Shown: positions 1-5,121, counted from the first letter of the stretch. The stretch is DNA of 5,121 bases from Deltaproteobacteria bacterium (GCA_019308645.1 JAFDHR010000196.1:1-5121), one strand, 5' to 3'. Translations and numbers: made by a program. Notes: generated from the letters alone by a model not told the origin.

Positions 1-207
1 TCTGAGGTTTGGGTTTATCCTAACTCACCGCTCAAAGACGGGCTCCCTGTAAACTATAGGAATGGGCAGCGGTTTTTTATACAGAGGTTCAAGTCAATCC
101 GCAGTAAATATACACTCAGCAAATCAATCAATAGAGCGCTCATTTTTGAGATATTTGTATATGATAGAAACGGTAAATTGATCTTAAGGAAGATAGCTGA
201 GGCATAG
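1..207 (+). CDS. C-terminal end of an unrecognised protein (5' truncated by window edge)
   Basis: Frame 1 is open from the first base to a TAG at 205-207, giving 68 codons with no internal stop. The start lies outside the window. The peptide looks like real protein: it has alternating hydrophobic and polar stretches typical of beta strands (FFIQRF near residue 25, ALIFEIFVYD near residue 47) and ends in a basic segment (GKLILRKIAEA). It has no membrane helix and no cysteine. The central stretch RFKSIRSKYTLSKSINRA is rich in Arg, Lys and Ser. I do not recognise the family and give no function. It converges on the minus-strand ribonuclease gene, with 282 bp between the two stop codons. Confidence is in its being a true coding end, not in any role. 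Confidence 0.68.
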   Translation, partial: SEVWVYPNSPLKDGLPVNYRNGQRFFIQRFKSIRSKYTLSKSINRALIFEIFVYDRNGKLILRKIAEA

Positions 208-330
208 TGTGCAGTACAATCCACAAATGTTTTGATAGGATTAATTAATGTCTGAACGAAAACCTCGAAATATAGTTTGCAAGTTTTGGCCTTAAATCTT
301 CAAGACTTTGAAATTGCTTTATTTTTTAAT

Positions 331-428
331 CCCTGGCCCAGACCTGGTTTTCCGGGACAGTAACAACGGATAGCTCTATAAACTAAATATCTGGGCGCTA
401 GCTTCGAACCTAATAAGTCGCACCAGGG
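331..428. repeat. Nested inverted repeat, possible structured RNA or bidirectional terminator
   Basis: CCCTGG at 331-336 pairs with CCAGGG at 423-428. Immediately inside it, CCCAGA at 337-342 pairs with TCTGGG at 390-395. The two six-base stems are perfect and properly nested, with about 47 bases between the inner arms and 27 bases (396-422) between the inner and outer 3' arms. Their G+C content stands out against the AT-rich surroundings. Transcript readthrough from either converging gene would produce the fold. It does not fit a tRNA: TTCGAA at 403-408 is not in a T-arm stem. I do not recognise it as a known riboswitch. Stems this short could arise by chance. Confidence 0.35.
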
Positions 429-432
429 CAGG

Positions 433-461
433 CCAAAATCCGCAATCCAAAATCCAAAATC
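433..461. repeat. Tandem heptamer repeat CCAAAAT, four units
   Basis: Four consecutive 7-base units are read on the plus strand: CCAAAAT, CCGCAAT, CCAAAAT, CCAAAAT, followed by one further C. The second unit differs at two positions. The array lies 29 bases downstream of the ribonuclease stop codon in that gene's direction of transcription. It is a short intergenic microsatellite-like array. No protein-binding role can be assigned from sequence. Confidence 0.85.
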
Positions 462-489
462 GTGCCTGAACTGGCTTTTCATTCAGACA

Positions 490-2472
490 CTAATTGGCTA
501 TCTCAAGGATTAGTATGTCATCCCAAGGGTCTGATTTTTTCACAGCCACCTTTATCTCTTCACCTGGTGATAGCTCAAGACCTCTTACGTTTGGAAGGGC
601 AGCAACAAAAAGCAGATCGGTTAATATTATCGAATATTTATACTTAAATTTTTGGAAAACAATCGCATGAAAGCTATCATTTATGCATCCTGCAAGATAC
701 TTAAGCATCCAATACCGGACCTGATTTCTCTTCATTAAATCAATATCTCTTAATGTCTGCTGTATCACCATATTTAGCTGTTTAAGCCTCAATTCTTCAT
801 ATTCAGGGCTTTTTTGAAGTATGGCAGAACAGATTTGTCTCTGGACAAGTACGTCCATATATCTTCTTAAAGGAGAAGTTGCGTTGGTGTATATATCAAC
901 TCCAAGGCTACTATGTGGATGAGGTATTGTGTCTATATAAAGAGGCCGAAGCTTTCGCCTTTGCCGAAATACGTAATAGATATACTTAGACTCATCAATT
1001 GGCAGTCTTTCCTGAGGTGCTTCCTGGCTTCTATAAAGGATAGGCAGACCCTTTTCAGAGGCAAACTTTGCTGTTAGCCAGTTATATAGAATCATACATT
1101 CTGAGACAATGATTTTAGAGGGAGTATTCTGTTCTATCAATCTGGGGAATATACCTGAATTATTGTCGAATTCAAAATGGATTTCTGGGAGAGGGATAAG
1201 CATGGCGCCATTATCAACCCTCTTTTGCCTGAGAGCTTGGCACAATTGATAAAGAGCCGAAAAAATCGGCTCTTTTGTATATCTTGTATTTACTTGATCG
1301 TAGGTAAGCTGTTTTTCTACCTTGATAATAGTAGGCATAAAATGATAGTTTTTCAGATTCAAATCCCTATCAAAATTTGCAAAAAGGGATATAGCAAACC
1401 TTTTAAAGCCTTTTACCAAACTTAATGTATTATCAGAAAGACCTGGCGGGAGCATAGGGATTTGGGAAACCGGAAGGTATATCGAGCTTGCCCTGTTAGA
1501 GGCCTCCCTATCTAAGTGTCCGTCGGCCTTGATAAATGGAGTTAGATCAGTAATATGAACACCAAGCCTATAACCTCCCTCAATAGGCTCTAAACTTAAT
1601 GCATCATCAAAATCCTTAGTATATGGTCCATCAATGGTAAAGATAGATAGATCTTGCAGGTCTTTCCGTTCCGGTGAGCCTGCCTCTTTTTTTATTACAC
1701 TATCTGTTTCTTTAAGGGCCAGTTCACTGAAATTAGATCTGATGTTAAACCTATGAAGATCAAGAATCTCATCCTCATCCCATATATTCAGGTCTACTAA
1801 TATGCGGCGAGCATTGTCTATATTCGTTATTCCAGCCCGGGAAAACATTTCCTTGCCGAGCTTATAATCTGGGGCATCCTTTCCATAAAGGGCAAGCTGA
1901 ATGAGTAGTTCAATAATCTTGTCTTTTAAGGGGAATTCCTCAGGATGTCTGTGATTTATTACCTCCTTAAGGAAATTTGCTCCTTCTGCTAACTCCCGCT
2001 CTCTTAATTCAGCAATTTCTCTGGCCTTTAGTATTTGTTCTATCTTATTCGGACTGTTGGGGATAAAAGAGCCATCTTTTATCTTAAAATAGGCACCATC
2101 TGCAAAGAGGGTCCTAACCAGGGCAGATATGTGATCATCAGTGATATCTCTGCCAAAGGAAAGCTGCGCAAGATATTTATAGGTAAAGGCCCTATTTTCC
2201 TCATGAGTGAGTTCCCAGAGATCCTGAACAGATATCGTTGTCATATAATCAGTTCGTATTTTTTCAATTACTTTTAACCCTTGTAGTATTTCTCCTCTTG
2301 ACATGGCGGTATTTAAGGTGGCTGATGAAATGAGAAGCGCCCTTTTGGGAGAAATACTCACCTCATGGTTAGATATAGTTAAAAGCTGTAGCTTGTTTCC
2401 TCTGTCTTTCACACACACCGAGAGCACAATTTTTCTCTGGTCAATGTATTCAATTATCTTTCCCTCAGACAT
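490..2472 (-). CDS. RNase II/RNase R-family 3'-5' exoribonuclease (RNB domain)
   Basis: This 660-residue protein is a predicted cytoplasmic exonuclease that degrades RNA hydrolytically from the 3' end using Mg2+. The RNB catalytic core spans about residues 273-550. The motif IDGPYTKDFDDAL carries all four family metal-binding aspartates (D281, D287, D289, D290). VHITDL (305-310), MLPPGLSDNTLSL (340-352), NGAM (421-424) and TSPLRRYMD (532-540, with the catalytic-type Arg at 536/537) follow in the expected order. Residues from about 596 on resemble a C-terminal S1/OB domain ending in DPWDDILILE. The N-terminal 270 residues are diverged, with no obvious cold-shock domain motifs. A helical, possibly winged-helix, stretch spans 140-240. 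In the usual HR position after the RRY motif it has Q544-R545. Length is close to E. coli RNase II (about 644) and shorter than RNase R. ATG 2472 has AAGGA five bases upstream. It is last in the four-gene operon. Whether it is closer to RNase II or RNase R is not settled, so no symbol is given. Confidence 0.94.
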   Translation of the reverse strand: MSEGKIIEYIDQRKIVLSVCVKDRGNKLQLLTISNHEVSISPKRALLISSATLNTAMSRGEILQGLKVIEKIRTDYMTTISVQDLWELTHEENRAFTYKYLAQLSFGRDITDDHISALVRTLFADGAYFKIKDGSFIPNSPNKIEQILKAREIAELRERELAEGANFLKEVINHRHPEEFPLKDKIIELLIQLALYGKDAPDYKLGKEMFSRAGITNIDNARRILVDLNIWDEDEILDLHRFNIRSNFSELALKETDSVIKKEAGSPERKDLQDLSIFTIDGPYTKDFDDALSLEPIEGGYRLGVHITDLTPFIKADGHLDREASNRASSIYLPVSQIPMLPPGLSDNTLSLVKGFKRFAISLFANFDRDLNLKNYHFMPTIIKVEKQLTYDQVNTRYTKEPIFSALYQLCQALRQKRVDNGAMLIPLPEIHFEFDNNSGIFPRLIEQNTPSKIIVSECMILYNWLTAKFASEKGLPILYRSQEAPQERLPIDESKYIYYVFRQRRKLRPLYIDTIPHPHSSLGVDIYTNATSPLRRYMDVLVQRQICSAILQKSPEYEELRLKQLNMVIQQTLRDIDLMKRNQVRYWMLKYLAGCINDSFHAIVFQKFKYKYSIILTDLLFVAALPNVRGLELSPGEEIKVAVKKSDPWDDILILEIAN

Positions 2473-2477
2473 TACAA

Positions 2478-2482
2478 TCCTT
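2478..2482 (-). promoter_or_regulatory. Ribosome binding site of the exoribonuclease gene
   Basis: AAGGA on the minus strand is separated by five bases from the ATG at 2472. It supports that start, and the 80-bp gap before the gene contains no clear additional promoter. Confidence 0.6.
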
Positions 2483-2552
2483 AAACTAGGTTACACAATA
2501 AAGGATTTCCCCCTGCGGGCATGGGTTCAAGCTTAATGAAAAGTGCCTATTT

Positions 2553-2831
2553 TTACTTATGGGAGAGGAGGAAAGAGGCAAGTGCCAAAGTAATGATAGT
2601 AATGCCCAGACCTGCATATATCACTGTGCCTATTATAGAACCCTCAATAGTCTTAAGTAGAAGTGTTCTGTTGTAAAAATAGCCAATATAAAAGACAAAA
2701 AGAAATGACACAGCCAGACCTAACCGCACCCTGTTCAGCAGGAGGCATACAGAGATTATAGCAACATAAGAGATAACCATAAAAAGGGGTATGCCGATTT
2801 CAACTGACGATACTATATTTACTGGATCCAT
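2553..2831 (-). CDS. Small three-helix membrane protein, function unknown
   Basis: The 92-residue protein is almost entirely hydrophobic. Three membrane segments are predicted by eye at about residues 12-32, 36-54 and 64-89. A short basic loop (N33-R34-V35-R36) lies between the first two, and a loop containing R55, K60 and E63 between the last two. The C-terminus is HK. The positive-inside rule suggests an outside N-terminus and a cytoplasmic first loop and tail. There is no signal-peptide cleavage motif, no cysteine pair and no conserved catalytic motif. The gene is real by its strong AGGAGG site and its position 42 bp after the KptA-like gene on the same strand. I do not recognise the family. 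Its placement between two RNA-related genes may be incidental, or may reflect membrane tethering of their products, which is speculation. Confidence 0.8.
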   Translation of the reverse strand: MDPVNIVSSVEIGIPLFMVISYVAIISVCLLLNRVRLGLAVSFLFVFYIGYFYNRTLLLKTIEGSIIGTVIYAGLGITIITLALASFLLSHK

Positions 2832-2836
2832 AATTA

Positions 2837-2842
2837 CCTCCT
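2837..2842 (-). promoter_or_regulatory. Strong ribosome binding site of the small membrane protein gene
   Basis: A full AGGAGG on the minus strand lies five bases (TAATT) before the ATG at 2831. It is the strongest Shine-Dalgarno match in the operon and is the main evidence that this small ORF is translated. Confidence 0.85.
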
Positions 2843-2873
2843 ATGTTTTATTTTATAAGTTCCTACTATTTTC

Positions 2874-3635
2874 TTAAAAAGGTAACTGCGAACTGCTTTT
2901 TGTAGTGCCTGCCCTTTTTCTGCCTTTTTTCATGCCTTTCTTCCACTCAATTCTTTCTTTTACGTTTTTTCGACGCCTTAAATCAGGATCTCTTTCTGCC
3001 TTCAAAATAAATGATCCTGGAATGATTTCCCTTTCTTTCTTTACGGTCTCTTTTTTGGCGGGTAACTCTTTTGACAATGGTGGACCATGAATAAACCGGG
3101 TTGGGACTGTATCTGTTAGATAGATAGAATCACCAAAAGGGGAAAAGGTTATCCCGTTTTCAGTGGCTGCTTCTGTCTCTATTTCTATGATGATGGGACT
3201 TTGATCTAACCGCTGCGCAATACGTATGGCAAAATCTTTGTCTTTTGTCATCACCACATGTCCGTTCGATCCCGGCAAAAGCCCGGATTTAAGAATAAAG
3301 GGGTATGTCTTTCTTTTGACTCCCTTATATAGGATTTTTGGGGAAGGGACAGGCGCTTGATCCTTATCTATCAGGCTATAGTTTCGTTTAGTAGATCTGA
3401 TCTTTTTCCCGGCAATCTCAAAGATACCATCCCTATTATCAAACAAAACCTCTCTAATGTGGGATTCTCTGACATAGGCCATATTGGGTTCTTCATTAAT
3501 AGCCTTTAGAAGCTCTTTCAAGCTTATATAGCCCTCTTTATCCGGGACAAGGCCAAATTCATCTGGCCTGTTTCCTAATATGTAATTCAAAAAACGACTT
3601 AGATTAGCGACCTTTCTTTTATTGTTATGGGCCAT
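2874..3635 (-). CDS. KptA/Tpt1-family RNA 2'-phosphotransferase homologue with altered catalytic residues and a basic tail
   Basis: Canonical KptA/Tpt1 enzymes transfer an internal RNA 2'-phosphate to NAD+, releasing nicotinamide and ADP-ribose 1'',2''-cyclic phosphate. The family architecture is clear across residues 10-182: an N-terminal winged-helix lobe (NLSRFLNYIL, FGLVPDKEGYISLKELL, then IRSTKRNY at 79-86), and an ADP-ribosyltransferase-like lobe (ILYKGV at 101-106, SGLLPGSNGHVVMT at 117-130, IYLTDTVPTRFI at 171-182). Of the family's Arg-His-Arg-Arg catalytic set, only the third (R80) remains. The LRH position is L20-G21-N22, and the last Arg, in the usual GSRxHVHLS-like motif, is N124, with HVH now HVV. 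The GHS triad after R80 is also absent. Residues 189-253 form a Lys/Arg-rich tail not found in short KptA proteins of about 180 residues. ATG 3635 lies 16 bp after the upstream stop and has no clear Shine-Dalgarno site, which suggests translational coupling. Family membership is confident; phosphotransferase activity is doubtful. Confidence 0.86.
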   Translation of the reverse strand: MAHNNKRKVANLSRFLNYILGNRPDEFGLVPDKEGYISLKELLKAINEEPNMAYVRESHIREVLFDNRDGIFEIAGKKIRSTKRNYSLIDKDQAPVPSPKILYKGVKRKTYPFILKSGLLPGSNGHVVMTKDKDFAIRIAQRLDQSPIIIEIETEAATENGITFSPFGDSIYLTDTVPTRFIHGPPLSKELPAKKETVKKEREIIPGSFILKAERDPDLRRRKNVKERIEWKKGMKKGRKRAGTTKSSSQLPF

Positions 3636-3651
3636 GGATGGTTCTATAAAT

Positions 3652-4809
3652 TTATAATTCCATCTTACTCAACTGCTCTAAAACATAGTCCCTGATCTGG
3701 GAAGCTTCAGGTAAGGAATACTCCAGATGGCCTTTAGAAACAAATGGTACCAAAATTTCTTCCTCAACACCTCCACATGAACACCTTCCTGAACTTTCTT
3801 TCACAGGGCAAACCCTTGCATTAAAACACTCCTTGCATCTAAAAACCTTCTTCCTGCCCGATCTCTTTCCACGTTTGGCTACAGGATGACCATCTATCTC
3901 TATTATATCCATAGAAAAGTCCACTACCGGCGCATTGCTTATCGCAGTTCCAACACCATAGGCATCTGCTACTGGATTATAGCTTTCGATACCTTTTTCG
4001 TTAAGACCACCACTTAGAAAAATCTTTACATCGCTATATCCCCTGAGATCAAGCTCCCATCTTACTTCTTTCATAATCTCCAAAAAATTCCCTCTTCTGC
4101 TTTGTGGTGTATCAAGCCTGACGGCATAAAGTTTATCACCCAGTTCCTCTGCTACCTGAAGGGCCTCTATCTTTTCGTCATTAAAGGTATCTATCAGGCT
4201 TACCCTCCTCACTTTTGGCTCGATTACCTCATCAAATGCCTTGGTGGCCTTTACCGTATCACCCATAATCAGAATGAGCGCATGAGGCATTGTCCCTACC
4301 GGTTCTTTCCCAATGAGTTTGGCACCAAGGCCAACGGATACACCGTCGCAGCCCCCTATATATGCATTTCTCTCTATTAAGGGAGCTATTGTGGGGTGCG
4401 CCCTACGAGCGCCAAAACTTATTACATCTTTCCTGCCTGCTGCCTTTTTACACCTGGCAGCCATTGTAGCAATACCAGATGCCTGACATATAAGACCAAG
4501 AAGTGTTGTCTCATATTGGCCGAAGTCAAGATACTTTCCGCTGATTTCCATTACAGGTTGTTTTGTAGTAAATATGGTTCCCTCTTTCATCATCCTTACA
4601 TCAACTGGAAGGTCTTTTAAGACCTCAGCACATTCCTCAACTCCTGCAAGAACTGCCCAGGGCCAGTTTGATGGGAGATTATGGGACATAAATTCTGCCC
4701 GAACATGCAAATCTATCCCTTTGGCTTCTAAGATCTTCTTTGTTCTCTCAAAATAGATGTCAGTAACCAGACCGTTTTTTACGTCTTTCCATGTAGCAGT
4801 ATGGATCAA
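3652..4809 (-). CDS. pncB: Nicotinate phosphoribosyltransferase, archaeal-type with zinc knuckle
   Basis: This cytoplasmic enzyme joins nicotinate to PRPP to give nicotinate mononucleotide, the entry step of NAD salvage. From TTG 4809 the protein has 385 residues. The family N-terminus is present (ATWKDVKNGLVTDIYFERT, 5-23). So are SFGARRAHP (131-139), GTMPHAL (172-178, with H176 as the likely catalytic-type His), a Rossmann-like stretch ending in RLDTPQSRRG (231-240), and phosphate-binding loops SGGLNEKG (266-273) and GVGTAIS (285-291). The C-terminus carries a zinc knuckle with C325, C328, C334, C343 and C345, as in the archaeal/short bacterial branch rather than E. coli PncB. TTG 4809 is chosen over the upstream-most in-frame TTG 4863 because AAGGAG lies seven bases before it, family members begin here, and a strong promoter occupies 4847-4875, so a message starting near 4840 would lack the upstream codon. 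It is the first gene of the operon. Confidence 0.95.
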   Translation of the reverse strand: MIHTATWKDVKNGLVTDIYFERTKKILEAKGIDLHVRAEFMSHNLPSNWPWAVLAGVEECAEVLKDLPVDVRMMKEGTIFTTKQPVMEISGKYLDFGQYETTLLGLICQASGIATMAARCKKAAGRKDVISFGARRAHPTIAPLIERNAYIGGCDGVSVGLGAKLIGKEPVGTMPHALILIMGDTVKATKAFDEVIEPKVRRVSLIDTFNDEKIEALQVAEELGDKLYAVRLDTPQSRRGNFLEIMKEVRWELDLRGYSDVKIFLSGGLNEKGIESYNPVADAYGVGTAISNAPVVDFSMDIIEIDGHPVAKRGKRSGRKKVFRCKECFNARVCPVKESSGRCSCGGVEEEILVPFVSKGHLEYSLPEASQIRDYVLEQLSKMEL

Positions 4810-4816
4810 TCCTAAT

Positions 4817-4822
4817 CTCCTT
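4817..4822 (-). promoter_or_regulatory. Ribosome binding site deciding the nicotinate phosphoribosyltransferase start
   Basis: AAGGAG on the minus strand is followed by seven bases (ATTAGGA) and then TTG at 4809. This ideal spacing selects the internal TTG as the start. No comparable site precedes the TTG at 4863. Confidence 0.85.
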
Positions 4823-4846
4823 TTTAAACCCAATCCTCTTACAGAT

Positions 4847-4875
4847 ATTAAACCTATCAGCAAAAATTATGTCAA
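4847..4875 (-). promoter_or_regulatory. Sigma-70-type promoter of the four-gene operon
   Basis: The minus strand has TTGACA (4875-4870, perfect -35), a 17-base spacer, and TTTAAT (4852-4847, 5 of 6 to the -10 consensus). Transcription would begin near 4840, giving a leader of about 30 bases that includes the Shine-Dalgarno site. No equally good promoter was found further downstream in the operon. Confidence 0.75.
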
Positions 4876-4883
4876 GCCTTTAT

Positions 4884-4920
4884 TAAGTGCCTAAAGTGCC
4901 TAAAGTGAGCTAAAGTGCCT
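4884..4920. repeat. Degenerate tandem repeat of TAAAGTGCC upstream of the operon promoter
   Basis: The plus strand reads TAAGTGCC (4884-4891), TAAAGTGCC (4892-4900), TAAAGTGAG plus an extra C (4901-4910) and TAAAGTGCC (4911-4919), with a fifth partial TAAAATTAA after it. The array ends eight bases upstream of the -35 box, at about -44 to -80 from the inferred start. It could be an array of regulator sites on one face of the helix, or a dispersed intergenic repeat. No known NAD-regulator palindrome was recognised in it. Confidence 0.85.
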
Positions 4921-4952
4921 AAAATTAAAATCTGTCAATGCCATACCCCACG

Positions 4953-5060
4953 TCACAATTCATAACCCTCAATCTCAATTTCTTGGGCATGCCTTTTATA
5001 GAAATCAATGTGCCCTTTGTAGACCATTTTTTCCAAATTGACAACATCTTCTTTTTGGTG
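4953..5060 (-). pseudogene. 35-codon protein remnant or truncated gene end, unrecognised
   Basis: A minus-strand frame is bounded by TAG at 5063-5061 and TGA at 4955-4953. The 35 codons between have a protein-like composition (for example YKGHIDFYKRHAQEIEIEG), amphipathic and without low complexity. A second in-frame TGA lies at 5087-5085, so an upstream frame starting at ATG 5084 is also cut by the TAG after seven codons. An internal ATG at residue 12 has only a weak Shine-Dalgarno site. It may be the eroded 3' end of a gene that once preceded the operon, or a chance frame. Family not identified. Confidence 0.35.
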
Positions 5061-5067
5061 CTATACC
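5038..5067 (+). promoter_or_regulatory. Candidate divergent promoter for a gene beyond the right edge
   Basis: The plus strand has a perfect TTGACA (5038-5043), an 18-base spacer, and TATACC (5062-5067, 4 of 6 to the -10 consensus). It points towards the Shine-Dalgarno sequence at the window end. The weak -10 keeps confidence low. An alternative -10, TATACT at 5097-5102, has no good -35. Confidence 0.4.
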
Positions 5068-5114
5068 AAAACAGACATATCCATTCAGCATGCCTGTATA
5101 CTATCCTGTAATAA

Positions 5115-5121
5115 AAGGAGA
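5115..5121 (+). promoter_or_regulatory. Likely ribosome binding site of a plus-strand gene starting just outside the window
   Basis: AAGGAGA forms the last seven bases of the window. With the candidate promoter about 50 bases upstream and no open plus-strand frame before it, it suggests a start codon within roughly 5-10 bases beyond 5121, divergent from the operon. Confidence 0.45.

Larger units (their letters stand above)
208..489. other. Convergent intergenic region, no convincing gene
   Basis: This gap separates two converging genes. It is AT-rich and carries the nested inverted repeat and the heptamer repeat listed separately. The longest opposite-strand reading frame here (300-482, minus) runs straight through both repeats and has a low-complexity start encoded by the heptamer units, so I treat it as spurious. 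A 15-codon plus-strand ORF at 248-295, with AGGA 7 bases upstream, is too short to call. No strong intrinsic terminator was found for either flanking gene. Confidence 0.6.

Noticed and set aside
248..295. 15-codon plus-strand ORF (MSERKPRNIVCKFWP) with AGGA upstream
   Set aside because: Too short, in a convergent gap with no promoter or downstream gene to serve as a leader.
299..327. Possible terminator for the left plus-strand gene: TTCAA/TTGAA hairpin then six T
   Set aside because: The stem is only five AT-rich pairs and the T run begins nine bases after it, unlike a normal intrinsic terminator.
390..428. TTCGAA motif suggesting a tRNA T-loop
   Set aside because: Flanking bases do not form a five-pair T stem on either strand, and no acceptor or anticodon arm fits.
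300..482. 60-codon minus-strand ORF downstream of the ribonuclease
   Set aside because: Its start is encoded by the heptamer repeat and it runs through the inverted repeat; there is no Shine-Dalgarno site and no recognisable protein pattern.
2845..2870. TATAAA-like -10 in the gap between the KptA-like and membrane protein genes
   Set aside because: No -35 match lies at usable spacing; the AT-rich gap is enough to explain it.
4102..4756. Several plus-strand ORFs of 60-92 codons opposite the nicotinate phosphoribosyltransferase gene
   Set aside because: They are antisense shadows of a gene with full family motifs and have no ribosome binding sites or known features.
4933..4938. Second minus-strand TTGACA upstream of the repeat array
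   Set aside because: At 17-18 bases downstream there is only CTTTAG/TTTAGC, a poor -10, so a second promoter is not supported.
5061..5063. UAG as a recoded (pyrrolysine) codon
   Set aside because: A second in-frame stop lies just upstream, there is no methylamine methyltransferase context, and the frame is too short.

Overview
The window reads as an AT-rich bacterial chromosome segment, most likely from an anaerobic lineage of the Desulfobacterota/Nitrospirota kind. That placement is inference, based on an archaeal-type nicotinate phosphoribosyltransferase next to a KptA-like protein and a compact RNase II-family exoribonuclease. No RNA gene, CRISPR array or insertion sequence was recognised.

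Left end (1-489): the last 68 codons of an unrecognised plus-strand gene end at 207. A 282-bp convergent intergenic gap follows. It holds a nested inverted repeat (331-428) and a four-unit heptamer repeat (433-461), and no convincing gene.

Main body (490-4809): four genes lie on the minus strand in one apparent operon. Transcription order is nicotinate phosphoribosyltransferase (3652-4809), KptA/Tpt1-like RNA 2'-phosphotransferase homologue (2874-3635), a three-helix membrane protein (2553-2831), and an RNase II/R-family exoribonuclease (490-2472). Gaps are 16, 42 and 80 bp. A near-consensus sigma-70 promoter (TTGACA-17-TTTAAT) and a Shine-Dalgarno site precede the first gene and move its start to TTG 4809, not the upstream-most TTG at 4863. 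The first gene makes the NAD precursor nicotinate mononucleotide. Canonical KptA enzymes consume NAD+ to remove RNA 2'-phosphates, and the last gene degrades RNA. However, this KptA homologue has lost three of the four family catalytic residues, so its activity is the main open question here.

Right end (4810-5121): the operon promoter is followed upstream by an array of about 9-bp TAAAGTGCC repeats, then a 35-codon minus-strand remnant with stops at both ends. A candidate plus-strand promoter and a Shine-Dalgarno sequence at the very edge suggest a divergent gene starting just past 5121.
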